From positions 1 through 64,000 of the forward strand of contig NZ_KB905825.1 in the NCBI RefSeq assembly GCF_000381025.1: DNA of 64,000 nt, written 5' to 3'. Both the position numbers and the translations under genes were made by a program. The notes under the pieces were generated by a model. It did not search any database and was not told where the DNA came from. It worked only from the letters and a program-made list of their open reading frames with translations. Below, in pieces: positions 16,746 to 24,865 of the stretch; within the stretch, counting starts at the first letter, position 1, and each line of letters opens with the position of its first letter. The stretch comes from Streptomyces sulphureus DSM 40104. Lineage in GTDB: Bacteria > Actinomycetota > Actinomycetes > Streptomycetales > Streptomycetaceae.

Positions 16746-17546
16746 GTGTCCCGCCACAAAGTCGGTTTCTGGTACCGCCTTGCTGCGGTATTGGCGAAAC
16801 CGCCGCTCCTGCTGTTCTTCAAGCGTGACTGGCGAGGGACGGAGCACATTCCGAACGACGGCGGATTCCTCACCGTCGTGAACCACAACTCGTATCTCGA
16901 CCCGCTCTCCTACGCGCACTACCAGTACAACACCGGGCGCGTGCCGCGGTTCCTCGCCAAGGTCGGGCTCTTCAAGAAGGGCTTCGTCGGTGCCGTGATG
17001 CGCGGCACGGGCCAGATCCCGGTCTACCGGGAGTCGGCGGACGCGGTGGGCGCGTTCCGCGCGGCCGTCGACGCCGTCGAGCGGGGCGAGTGCGTGGCGT
17101 TCTACCCCGAGGGCACGCTCACCAGGGACCCCGACATGTGGCCGATGGTGGGCAAGACGGGCGCGGCGCGGGTGGCGCTGCTCACCAAGGCGCCGGTGAT
17201 CCCCGTCGCGCAGTGGGGTGCCAACCTCGCGATGCCGCCCTACGCCAAGGAGAAGAAGCTCCGCCTGTTCCCGCGGAAGACGTTCGTCGTGCAGGCCGGA
17301 CCGCCCGTCGACCTCTCGGAGTTCTACGACAAGGAGCCGACGAGCGAGGTGCTGCGCGCGGCGACCGAGGTGATGATGGACGCGGTCACGGAGCAGCTCG
17401 CGCAGGTCAGGGACGAGGAGCCGCCGGCGGAACGCTTCCGCCACCGCAGGGGCGCCGCTCCGCAGCCGAGGCAGCCGTCGCTCGGCGCGGAGCCCGCACA
17501 CCGCAACGACAGTGCCGCCCCGGCGGCCGAGGGGGAGAACGCGTGA
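16746..17546 (+). CDS. 1-acyl-sn-glycerol-3-phosphate acyltransferase family protein
   Basis: 266-residue PlsC-type acyltransferase, probably making phosphatidic acid at the cytoplasmic face of the membrane. The HX4D motif is NHNSYLD near residue 50 and the substrate-binding FYPEGTLTRD lies near 120. There is no complete transmembrane helix, but hydrophobic LAKPPLLLFF lies near the N-terminus. The last ~40 residues are disordered. Start GTG 16746 with AGGAG at 16730-16734. The stop overlaps gpsA by 4 bases, so glycerol-3-phosphate formation and acylation are encoded together. Confidence 0.9.
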   Translation: MSRHKVGFWYRLAAVLAKPPLLLFFKRDWRGTEHIPNDGGFLTVVNHNSYLDPLSYAHYQYNTGRVPRFLAKVGLFKKGFVGAVMRGTGQIPVYRESADAVGAFRAAVDAVERGECVAFYPEGTLTRDPDMWPMVGKTGAARVALLTKAPVIPVAQWGANLAMPPYAKEKKLRLFPRKTFVVQAGPPVDLSEFYDKEPTSEVLRAATEVMMDAVTEQLAQVRDEEPPAERFRHRRGAAPQPRQPSLGAEPAHRNDSAAPAAEGENA

Positions 17547-18544
17547 CGAAGGCAGCGGTATTCGGCACCGGTTCGTGGGGGACCGCCTTCGCGATGGTGC
17601 TCGCCGACGCCGGGTGCGAGGTGGCGCTGTGCGGGCGGCGCACGGAGGTCGCCGACGCGATCAACGGCGCCCGCCGCAACCCCGAGTACTTCCCCGACGT
17701 CGAGTTGCCGAGCGGCATCACCGCGACGACCGATCCGGCCTCGGCCGCATCCGGCGCCGAGTTCGCAGTGTTGGCCGTCCCCTCGCAGACGTTGCGCGCC
17801 AACCTCGCTGCCTGGAAACCGCTGTTGCCGTCCCAGGCGGTGTTCGTCTCGCTCATGAAGGGCGTCGAACTCGGCACGGCGAAGCGGATGAGCGAGGTCG
17901 TGCAGGAAGTCGCCGGCGTGCCGCAGCGGCAGGTCGCCGTCCTCACGGGGCCGAACCTCGCCCGCGAGGTCGCCGCGCGGCAGCCGGCCGCCGCCGTGGC
18001 CGCCTGCGCGGACGAGGCCGTCGCCACGAGGTTGCAGCAGGTGTGCCACACGCCGTACTTCCGGCCGTACACCAACACCGACGTCGTCGGGTGCGAGCTC
18101 GGCGGTGCCGTGAAGAACGTGATCGCGCTCGCTGTCGGCATCGCGGACGGCATGGGCCTCGGGGACAACGCGAAGGCGTCGCTCATCACCCGCGGCCTCG
18201 CCGAGACGGCGCGCCTCGGGCTCGCCATGGGCGCCGACGCGCAGACGTTCGCGGGGCTCGCCGGCATGGGCGACCTCGTCGCCACGTGCTCGTCGCCGCT
18301 CTCGCGCAACCACACCTTCGGCACCAACCTCGGCCGGGGCATGACGCTGGAGGAGACGGTCGCCGTCACCAAGCAGACGGCGGAGGGCGTCAAGTCCTGC
18401 GAGTCGGTGCGGACCCTGGCGCAGCGGCACGCCGTCGAGATGCCGATCTCGGAGACGGTCGCGGGCATCGTCCACGAGGGGAAGCCGCCGCACGTCGCAC
18501 TCAAGGAACTGATGGGCCGCAGCGCCAAGCCGGAGCGTGTCTGA
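17543..18544 (+). CDS. gpsA: NAD(P)H-dependent glycerol-3-phosphate dehydrogenase
   Basis: 333 residues. Reduces dihydroxyacetone phosphate to sn-glycerol-3-phosphate for phospholipid synthesis. The Rossmann motif FGTGSWGTAF is near residue 8, followed by VFVSLMKGVE, LTGPNLAREV, and the catalytic CELGGAVKNVIALA lysine region. The C-terminal domain is complete. Start GTG 17543 overlaps the acyltransferase stop (GTGA). Confidence 0.97.
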   Translation: MTKAAVFGTGSWGTAFAMVLADAGCEVALCGRRTEVADAINGARRNPEYFPDVELPSGITATTDPASAASGAEFAVLAVPSQTLRANLAAWKPLLPSQAVFVSLMKGVELGTAKRMSEVVQEVAGVPQRQVAVLTGPNLAREVAARQPAAAVAACADEAVATRLQQVCHTPYFRPYTNTDVVGCELGGAVKNVIALAVGIADGMGLGDNAKASLITRGLAETARLGLAMGADAQTFAGLAGMGDLVATCSSPLSRNHTFGTNLGRGMTLEETVAVTKQTAEGVKSCESVRTLAQRHAVEMPISETVAGIVHEGKPPHVALKELMGRSAKPERV

Positions 18545-18626
18545 CGCGCCGGAGCCGGTGAACGGCCCGCGCGTACCGGCGGCTTCGGCCGCACGCGGCA
18601 CCGGAAGGGACTCGCGCCCTCACCCG

Positions 18627-18655
18627 CTGACTCGAACTGGCCCACCGGGTAAAGT
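18627..18655 (+). promoter_or_regulatory. ddl promoter (probably leaderless)
   Basis: CTGACT (18627-18632), a 17-base spacer and TAAAGT (18650-18655). Only 9 bases separate the -10 from the ddl ATG, which has no ribosome site, so the transcript probably begins at or next to the start codon. Confidence 0.6.
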
Positions 18656-18664
18656 CGCAGCGAT

Positions 18665-19801
18665 ATGAGCAGCCACAGCCCCTCTCCCAAGCCCCGCGTC
18701 GCCGTCGTCTTCGGCGGGCGCAGCTCCGAGCACGCGATCTCGGTGGTGACTGCCGGCGCGGTCCTCGCCGCGATCGACCGCGACAAGTACGAGGTGCTAC
18801 CGATCGGCATCACCGCCGACGGCCGTTGGATGCCCGCTGTGGACGCTCCGGAGCGGATGGCGATCGAGGGGCGGAAGTTGCCCGCCGTCGCCGACGTCGC
18901 GGAGTCCGAGCAAGGGGGCGTGGTCCTGCCGCTCAACGCAGGCGAGCGCGAGGTCGTCTACACCGAGCCGGGCGCGGTGCCGAAGACCCTCGGCGAGATC
19001 GACGTCGTCTTCCCCGTCCTGCACGGCCCGTACGGCGAGGACGGGACGCTCCAGGGGCTGCTCGAACTCTCCGGGGTGCCCTACGTGGGCGCCGGTGTGC
19101 TCGCCTCCTCCGTAGGGATGGACAAGGAGTACATGAAGCGGGTCTTCGAGTCCTTCGCGCTTCCTGTCGGCCCGTACCTCACCGTCCGCCCGCGCGACTG
19201 GGAGCAGGACCCGGCCGCTGCGCGCGCGAGGATCGTCGACTTCGCCGCCGAGCACGGCTGGCCGGTCTTCGTGAAGCCGGCGCGCGCCGGCTCCTCCGTC
19301 GGCATCACCAAGCTGGAAGGGCTCGCCGGGCTCGACGAGGCCGTCGCCGAAGCGCGCAGGCACGACGCGAAGATCATCGTCGAGGCGCTGCTGAGCGGGC
19401 GCGAGATCGAGTGCGGCGTGCTGGAGTTCGAGGACGGACCCCGGGCGAGCCTGCCGGCCGAGATCCCGCCGGTGAGCGAGCACGACTTCTACGACTTCGA
19501 GGCGAAGTACATCGACTCCGCCTCCGGCCGCGTGCCCGCCCCGCTCACCGAGGAGGAGACGGCGAAGGTCCGCGAACTCGCCGTCCGCGCCTTCGACGCA
19601 CTCTCCTGCGAGGGCCTGGCCCGCGTCGACTTCTTCCTCTGCGCGGACGGCGAGTTCGTCATCAACGAGATCAACACCCTCCCCGGGTTCACACCGATCT
19701 CGATGTACCCGCGGATGTGGCAGGAGACGGGCGTCCCGTACCCGGAACTCGTCGACCGCCTGATCCAGGCCGCGCTGCGGCGCTCCACCGGCCTGCGCTG
19801 A
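18665..19801 (+). CDS. ddl: D-alanine--D-alanine ligase
   Basis: 378-residue ATP-grasp ligase making the D-Ala-D-Ala end of peptidoglycan precursors. Seen: VVFGGRSSEHAISV near residue 15, VFPVLHGPYGEDG, the ATP-binding FVKPARAGSSVGITK, and NEINTLPGFTPISMYP at the C-terminus. The YDFEAKY omega-loop tyrosine is typical of D-Ala ligases rather than the D-lactate ligases of vancomycin resistance. Start ATG 18665. Confidence 0.96.
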   Translation: MSSHSPSPKPRVAVVFGGRSSEHAISVVTAGAVLAAIDRDKYEVLPIGITADGRWMPAVDAPERMAIEGRKLPAVADVAESEQGGVVLPLNAGEREVVYTEPGAVPKTLGEIDVVFPVLHGPYGEDGTLQGLLELSGVPYVGAGVLASSVGMDKEYMKRVFESFALPVGPYLTVRPRDWEQDPAAARARIVDFAAEHGWPVFVKPARAGSSVGITKLEGLAGLDEAVAEARRHDAKIIVEALLSGREIECGVLEFEDGPRASLPAEIPPVSEHDFYDFEAKYIDSASGRVPAPLTEEETAKVRELAVRAFDALSCEGLARVDFFLCADGEFVINEINTLPGFTPISMYPRMWQETGVPYPELVDRLIQAALRRSTGLR

Positions 19802-19838
19802 ACCCCCAACCTGCGGCGTCCACAGGGCGGTTGACGGC

Positions 19839-20348
19839 CTAGCGCGTGCGGGGCACCTCGGCGCGCACCGACGCGGCGAGGTCGGTGAGGGCACCGATCT
19901 CGGGCGCGTACGCCTCCGGGACGGTGACCTCGACGTACGCGGCGCGGTCGGTCGTCGTGAACCGGTAGCCCTCGTCCTGCTCCTCGATCAGCCAGGAGAC
20001 GCCGTTCACCTCGGCCGCCTCCGACGTCGGGTTGTACTCTTCTGTGCCTGGTGTCAGCTTCGCCGGCCGGTCGACCCCGCAGCGGAGTTCGATCGCCGGG
20101 TCGCCCCAAGCAGCGGTGTAGGGGGAGTCGGTGGCGTCGGTGCTGTGCTCCTCGCCCTCGACCTTTCCCGGCAGCGCATCGTGGAGGCCGCGGCAGACCG
20201 TCGCGGCCTTGCCCGAGGGGCTGGGGGCCGCGGGGCTCGCGTCGCTCTCCGTCATCGCGCAGCCGGCGACGGCCGCGAGGAGCAGCGCAGCGCCGAGCGC
20301 CGCCCGGGGCGTGCGGGTGCGGCCTGTGCTGCGGTGCGGGATGCTCAC
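19839..20348 (-). CDS. DUF3515 lipoprotein
   Basis: 169-residue exported protein. A basic N-terminus, the hydrophobic ALGAALLLAAVAG stretch and a lipobox LAAVAGC at about residues 24-30 indicate a membrane-anchored lipoprotein. The mature part has conserved cysteines (VCRGL and LRCGV) and WLIEEQDEGYRFTTTDRAAYV, features of the actinobacterial DUF3515 family. Function unknown. It faces ddl tail to tail. Confidence 0.85.
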   Translation of the reverse strand: MSIPHRSTGRTRTPRAALGAALLLAAVAGCAMTESDASPAAPSPSGKAATVCRGLHDALPGKVEGEEHSTDATDSPYTAAWGDPAIELRCGVDRPAKLTPGTEEYNPTSEAAEVNGVSWLIEEQDEGYRFTTTDRAAYVEVTVPEAYAPEIGALTDLAASVRAEVPRTR

Positions 20349-20367
20349 GCGGCGAGCATACGGGTGC

Positions 20368-20601
20368 CTAGAGATGGACGATGGGACAGGTCAGAGTGCG
20401 GGTGATGCCGTCCACTTGCTGGACCTTGGCCACCACCATGCGGCCGAGGTCGTCGACCGTCTCCGCCTGCGCGCGCACGACGACGTCGTACGGCCCCGTG
20501 ACGTCCTCTGCTTGGAGAACTCCGGGCATCTCCGCGATGAACTCGGCAACCGCCGAGGCTTTTCCGACGTCGGTCTGGATCAGGATGTACGCCTGTACCA
20601 C
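20368..20601 (-). CDS. Stand-alone Lrp/AsnC ligand-binding domain protein
   Basis: 77 residues corresponding only to the C-terminal RAM (effector) domain of Lrp/AsnC regulators: VVQAYILIQTDVGKASAVAE, GPYDVVVRAQA and TRTLTCPIVHL. There is no helix-turn-helix. Start GTG 20601 has GGAGGTTCC directly upstream; the longer frame upstream is a GC artefact. Such proteins oligomerise and may bind amino acids or modulate full-length Lrp proteins. The role here is unknown. It is divergent from thiL. Confidence 0.85.
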   Translation of the reverse strand: MVQAYILIQTDVGKASAVAEFIAEMPGVLQAEDVTGPYDVVVRAQAETVDDLGRMVVAKVQQVDGITRTLTCPIVHL

Positions 20602-20754
20602 GGAACCTCCAGGGCGGCGACGAGGATCATGCGGGGCGAGGCAGACACGGTACCGCGCGCGGTGCGGCAGGGGGAGGCCCGCGCAAAGGCGGCCCGTAGC
20701 GCTCCGGCGGGGCGGCGCACGGGCACACTCGACGAGCAACGAAGGGGCGACGAC

Positions 20755-21765
20755 ATGCAGGAACTGAGCGGGGGCGGCGCAGCCGAGGGCTACGCCGCGG
20801 GGCGCAATCCCGGAACGGTGGGCGAACTCGGGGAGTTCGGCCTGATCAGGGAGTTGACCTCCCGGCTCACCTCGACGCCGGCCGTACGCGTCGGACCGGG
20901 CGACGACGCCGCCGTCGTCGCCGCACCGGACCGCCGGGTGGTGGCGACGACCGACATCCTGCTGGAGGGCCGGCACTTCAGGCGCGACTGGTCGACGGCG
21001 TACGACGTGGGCCGCAAGGCGGCGGCGCAGAACCTTTCCGACATCGCGGCGATGGGCGCGTCACCCACCGCGCTCCTGCTCGGACTGGTCGTCCCCGCCG
21101 AACTCCCCGCCAACTGGCCGACGGAGTTGATGGACGGCATCAGGGACGAGGCGGCCGTCGCCTCCGCAGCGGTGGTCGGAGGGGACACCGCACGGGGCGA
21201 GACGATCACCGTCTCGATCACGGCCCTCGGCGACCTCCGCAACCGCGAACCCGTCACGCGTTCCGGCGCGCTCCCCGGCGACACGGTGGCGGTCACGGGC
21301 TGGCTCGGCTGGTCGGCGGCCGGGCACGCGGTGCTTTCGCGCGGGTTCCGCTCGCCTCGCGCGTTCGTCGAGGCGCACCGCAGGCCCGAACCGCCGTACC
21401 ACGCGGGTCCCGCGGCGGCCGAGCTCGGCGCCACCGCCATGATCGACGTCAGCGACGGACTCGTCGCCGACCTGGGTCACATCGCCCGCGCGAGCCGGGT
21501 CCGGATCGACGTGAAATCGTCCGAACTCGACATCCCCGCGCAGATGCACGACATCGGCCAGGCCGTCGGCGTCGACCCGCTCCAGTGGGTCCTCACCGGC
21601 GGCGAGGACCACGCGATCGTCGCCACCTTCCCCGGCGGGCGCAAGCTGCCGGCGCGGTGGCGCCGCATCGGCGAGGTGCTCGCGCCCGCGGTCCGGCCGC
21701 AGGTGACCGTCGACGGCGCCGCGTGGGCCCGGGCGGGCGGCTGGGACCACTTCGGCGACGAGTGA
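20755..21765 (+). CDS. thiL: Thiamine-monophosphate kinase
   Basis: 336 residues. Phosphorylates thiamine monophosphate to the diphosphate cofactor. PurM-like ATP-binding fold: RVGPGDDAAVVAAPDRRVV, the ATTDILLEGRHF loop, AAQNLSDIAAMGA, and IDVSDGLVADLGHIA near the C-terminus. Start ATG 20755 with GAAGGGG upstream. thiD follows after about 60 bases with its own -10-like site. Confidence 0.95.
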   Translation: MQELSGGGAAEGYAAGRNPGTVGELGEFGLIRELTSRLTSTPAVRVGPGDDAAVVAAPDRRVVATTDILLEGRHFRRDWSTAYDVGRKAAAQNLSDIAAMGASPTALLLGLVVPAELPANWPTELMDGIRDEAAVASAAVVGGDTARGETITVSITALGDLRNREPVTRSGALPGDTVAVTGWLGWSAAGHAVLSRGFRSPRAFVEAHRRPEPPYHAGPAAAELGATAMIDVSDGLVADLGHIARASRVRIDVKSSELDIPAQMHDIGQAVGVDPLQWVLTGGEDHAIVATFPGGRKLPARWRRIGEVLAPAVRPQVTVDGAAWARAGGWDHFGDE

Positions 21766-21823
21766 TCGCCGCCGCCGTACTCCGGGGCCCAACTCACCGA
21801 GCCCGCCGGGTAGTCTCGGCGGT

Positions 21824-22639
21824 GTGCCTGCTCAACCGATCGCCGCAACTCCGCCCCGAGTCCTCACCGTCGCCGGTTCCGACTCGGGCGGAGGCGCGGG
21901 CATCCAGGCGGACCTGAAGACGATGCTCGCGCTCGGCACCCACGGCATGAGCGTCGTCGCCGCCGTCACCGCGCAGAACTCCCTCGGGGTGCAGGGGTAT
22001 TGGGAGCTGCCGGCCGAGGCGGTCGCCGCGCAGTTCCGCAGCGTCGTCGACGACATCGGGGTGCAGGCGGTCAAGACGGGGATGCTCGCCTCGGCCGAAC
22101 TCGTCGCGCTCGTCGGTGAGTTGCTCGCCGAGGTCGAGGCGCCCGTCGTCGTCGACCCCGTGGGCGTCTCCAAGCACGGCGATTCGCTGCTCGCTGCCGA
22201 CGCGCTCGACGCCGTACGCGAGCGGCTCCTCCCCGTGGCGACCGTCGTCACCCCCAACCTCGACGAGGTCGCCCAACTCACGGGTGTCCACGTGGAGTCG
22301 GAGGAGGGGCTGCGCGAGGCCGCCGAAGCGGTGCTGGCCCACGGGCCGACGTGGGCGCTGATCAAGGGCGGGCATCTCGCCGAGGGCGACGCCGTCGACC
22401 TCCTCACCGACGGCCGCGCCGAGTACTGGCTGCGTGCACCGCGCCGCTCCAACCGCCACACGCACGGTACCGGTTGCACCCTGGCGAGCGCGCTCGCCGC
22501 GCGCCTCGCCAACGGGGACGCCGTCCCCGAAGCGGCCGCGGCGGCGAAGGAGTACACGGCAGGGGCGATCGCCGCCGGCTTCCGGCTCGGCGCCGGCATC
22601 GGGCCCGTCGACCACGGGTGGCGGCTGCGCGGCGAGTGA
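21824..22639 (+). CDS. thiD: Hydroxymethylpyrimidine/phosphomethylpyrimidine kinase
   Basis: 271-residue ribokinase-fold enzyme that phosphorylates HMP and HMP-phosphate for thiamine synthesis. Seen: TVAGSDSGGGAGIQADLK near residue 15, VVVDPVGVSKHG, VVTPNLDEVAQLTG, and the anion-hole motif HTHGTGCTLASALAA with the catalytic aspartate position replaced in the usual HGTGC context. Start GTG 21824 lies 7 bases after TAGTCT (21811-21816), so a leaderless transcript is likely. Confidence 0.94.
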   Translation: MPAQPIAATPPRVLTVAGSDSGGGAGIQADLKTMLALGTHGMSVVAAVTAQNSLGVQGYWELPAEAVAAQFRSVVDDIGVQAVKTGMLASAELVALVGELLAEVEAPVVVDPVGVSKHGDSLLAADALDAVRERLLPVATVVTPNLDEVAQLTGVHVESEEGLREAAEAVLAHGPTWALIKGGHLAEGDAVDLLTDGRAEYWLRAPRRSNRHTHGTGCTLASALAARLANGDAVPEAAAAAKEYTAGAIAAGFRLGAGIGPVDHGWRLRGE

Positions 22640-22702
22640 GCAGCCGCGTGCAGAGGACAACGGGGCCGCGGTGCCTACGGTTCGGCCGTCCGGACAGACA
22701 GA

Positions 22703-22733
22703 AGAGCCGGCCCGTCGGTGACGGGTCGGCTCT
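22703..22733 (-). terminator. Terminator between thiD and rpmB
   Basis: AGAGCCGGCCCGT (22703-22715) pairs with ACGGGTCGGCTCT (22721-22733), a 13-base stem with one G-T pair and a 5-base loop. On the minus strand it is followed by TTCTGTCTG, so it best serves rpmB, and possibly thiD too. Confidence 0.7.
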
Positions 22734-22778
22734 CCACAGCGACCAGCGAGGTGGCCGCGCTGCGTTACACGAAGGACG

Positions 22779-22964
22779 TCAGCGCGAGACCTTGCCGGCC
22801 TTGATGCACGAGGTGCAGGCGTTGACACGCTTCGGCGTCCCACCGATCACCGTGCGGACGCGCTGGATGTTGGGGTTCCAGCGGCGCCGGGTGCGGCGGT
22901 GCGAGTGGGAGATGTTGTTGCCGAAGCTGGGGCCCTTGCCGCAGACGTCGCAGTTGGCAGCCAC
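22779..22964 (-). CDS. rpmB: 50S ribosomal protein L28 (zinc-binding form)
   Basis: 61-residue L28. CDVCGKGPSFGNNISHSH near the N-terminus and CTSCIKAGKVSR at the C-terminus give two CxxC pairs, so this is the zinc-ribbon (C+) form. Streptomyces also carry zinc-free paralogues repressed by Zur elsewhere. Transcribed alone on the minus strand. Confidence 0.97.
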   Translation of the reverse strand: MAANCDVCGKGPSFGNNISHSHRRTRRRWNPNIQRVRTVIGGTPKRVNACTSCIKAGKVSR

Positions 22965-23058
22965 GGGGTCACTCCAAAGACTTCAGATGCACGTACGGTC
23001 AATCCCGGCCACGCGGAGTCGGGTAGACGACCGGCGGTGACTGGAGATGGTGCCCGAT

Positions 23059-23086
23059 TCAGTAGGGCAACCACCGAAGCATACAA
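23059..23086 (-). promoter_or_regulatory. Candidate rpmB promoter
   Basis: Reading the minus strand: TTGTAT (23086-23081), a 16-base spacer and TACTGA (23064-23059), about 95 bases upstream of rpmB. A moderate match. Confidence 0.35.
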
Positions 23087-23194
23087 CGCCCCCGCAGGCC
23101 GGAGGAAACCGGCCGCCCTCGGCCCCCGCGAGGGGCCCCTGTCCGCGGACCCGACGTAGCCTGCCGGGGACCGCCGACGAAGGAAGGGCCCCAC

Positions 23195-24817
23195 GTGCCG
23201 CACCCGCTCGACCCCGACGCCGTACGCCGCTGGTGCACCGCCGCCCGTACCGCGTTGGAAGCGGCCCGCACCGAGATCGACGCGATCAACGTCTTCCCCG
23301 TCGCCGACGGGGACACCGGCACCAATCTGGCCCGCACCTTCGCGGCGGCTGCCGCTGCCCTCCCCGCACAGGACGGCGCCACCGCGTCCGAGGCCGTGCG
23401 TGCGATGGCGCGCGGCGCGCTCCTCGGCGCCTGCGGCAACTCGGGGACGATCCTCGCCCAGTACCTCCGCGGCCTCGCGCTCGGCCTCGACGCTGCCCAA
23501 CCGCAGGGCGACCCGGGCCACTTGCTCGCCGCCGCGCTGCGCCGGGCCGCAGACGCCGCCTACGAAGCGGTGGCCCACCCCGTCGAGGGCACGATGCTCA
23601 CCGTCGCGTCGGCGGCCGCCACCGCGGCGGAGGAGAGCAGGGACCAACGGCCCGCACTCGTCGCGGGCGCCGCCTGCCGTGGCGCCGCCGCCGCACTCGC
23701 CGCCACCACCGAGCAGTTGGGCGCCCTCGCCGCCGCCGAGGTCGTCGACGCCGGAGGCACGGGCCTGCTCGCCGTCCTCGGCGCCCTCCGGCAGGCGCTC
23801 GGCGGGGCGCCGCTGCCGGAGACCCCGCCGAACTCCGGCCCCGCGCAGCCCGGTTCGTCGCCCGACGCCGACGTTCCCGCAGGCGCACCCGCGTACGAGG
23901 TGATGTACCTCCTCGAGACCGGAGCCGAGGAGGTCGCGGCGCTCCGTGCCCGGCTCGACCCGCTCGGCGACTCCCTAGTCGTCGGCGGCGGCGACGGACT
24001 GTGGAGCGTCCACGTGCACGTCCACGATGCGGGCGCCGCCGTCGAAGCGGCGCTCGACGCGGGACGTCCCCGGCGCATCCGCATCGCGCACCTCGGCGCC
24101 GGCTGCGGCGCCCCCGATACGGCCCCCGGCGCACGCCGGCACGAGGGCACCGAGCGCGGTCCGGCGCCGCGTGCGGTCGTCGCGGTCGTGCCCGGCGAGG
24201 GCCTCGCCGGACTGTGCACGGAGGCCGGAGCGGCCGTCGTCCCCGCCGCCGAGGCCGACGAACCCGCGCTGCTCGACGCGCTCCGCGCCACAGGCGCAGG
24301 GCAGGCGGTGCTGCTCCCCAACGACACCGAGCTCCACACGGTGGCGGCGCGCGCGGCCGCCGCCGCTCGCGAGGCCGGCATCCGGACCGCCGTGATCCCG
24401 ACCCGCGCCGCCGTCCAGGGCCTCGCCGCGCTCGCCGTGCACGCGTCGGAACTCCGCTTCGACGAGGACGTGGTCGCCATGACCTCGGCCGCCGGCGCCA
24501 CCCGCTACGGCGAGGTCGCCGTGGCCGCCCACCGCTCCTGGACGACGGCCGGCGTGTGCCAGGCGGGGGACGTGCTCGGCCTCGTCGAGGGCGACGTCGC
24601 CCTGATCGGCGGCGGGATCGCCGAAGTCGCCGACGAGGTGGTGGACCGCATGCTCGCCGCGGGGGGCGAGCTGGTGACGCTGGTGACGGGCTCCGAGGCG
24701 CCCGCGGGGCTCGGCGAGCGGCTGCGGGGGCGGGTGCGCACCCGGCACCTCGGCGTCGACACCGTGGTCTACGAGGGGAGGCAGCACACCTCGCCGCTCC
24801 TCGTCGGCGTCGAGTAG
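23195..24817 (+). CDS. DAK2-domain protein (YloV/FakA-like)
   Basis: 540 residues. The N-terminal ~200 residues are a DhaL/DAK2 nucleotide-binding domain with NVFPVADGDTGTNL near 33 (the Mg-binding aspartates), GACGNSGTILAQYLRG, and HPVEGTMLTV. The remainder resembles the FakA middle and C-terminal domains (IPTRAAVQGLAALAVH). FakA homologues phosphorylate exogenous fatty acids with a FakB partner; no FakB gene is adjacent, so this is family-level inference. Start GTG 23195 with GAAGGAAGGG. It precedes recG, as in many bacteria. Confidence 0.87.
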   Translation: MPHPLDPDAVRRWCTAARTALEAARTEIDAINVFPVADGDTGTNLARTFAAAAAALPAQDGATASEAVRAMARGALLGACGNSGTILAQYLRGLALGLDAAQPQGDPGHLLAAALRRAADAAYEAVAHPVEGTMLTVASAAATAAEESRDQRPALVAGAACRGAAAALAATTEQLGALAAAEVVDAGGTGLLAVLGALRQALGGAPLPETPPNSGPAQPGSSPDADVPAGAPAYEVMYLLETGAEEVAALRARLDPLGDSLVVGGGDGLWSVHVHVHDAGAAVEAALDAGRPRRIRIAHLGAGCGAPDTAPGARRHEGTERGPAPRAVVAVVPGEGLAGLCTEAGAAVVPAAEADEPALLDALRATGAGQAVLLPNDTELHTVAARAAAAAREAGIRTAVIPTRAAVQGLAALAVHASELRFDEDVVAMTSAAGATRYGEVAVAAHRSWTTAGVCQAGDVLGLVEGDVALIGGGIAEVADEVVDRMLAAGGELVTLVTGSEAPAGLGERLRGRVRTRHLGVDTVVYEGRQHTSPLLVGVE

Positions 24818-24865
24818 CCGTACCGTCGCCCCCCGTCTGTCGGTGGTATCCGCCAAGATGGACCC

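Noticed and set aside
20602..21823. TPP riboswitch for thiL or thiD
   Set aside because: No thi-box-like conserved segments were seen upstream; both genes have short leaders.
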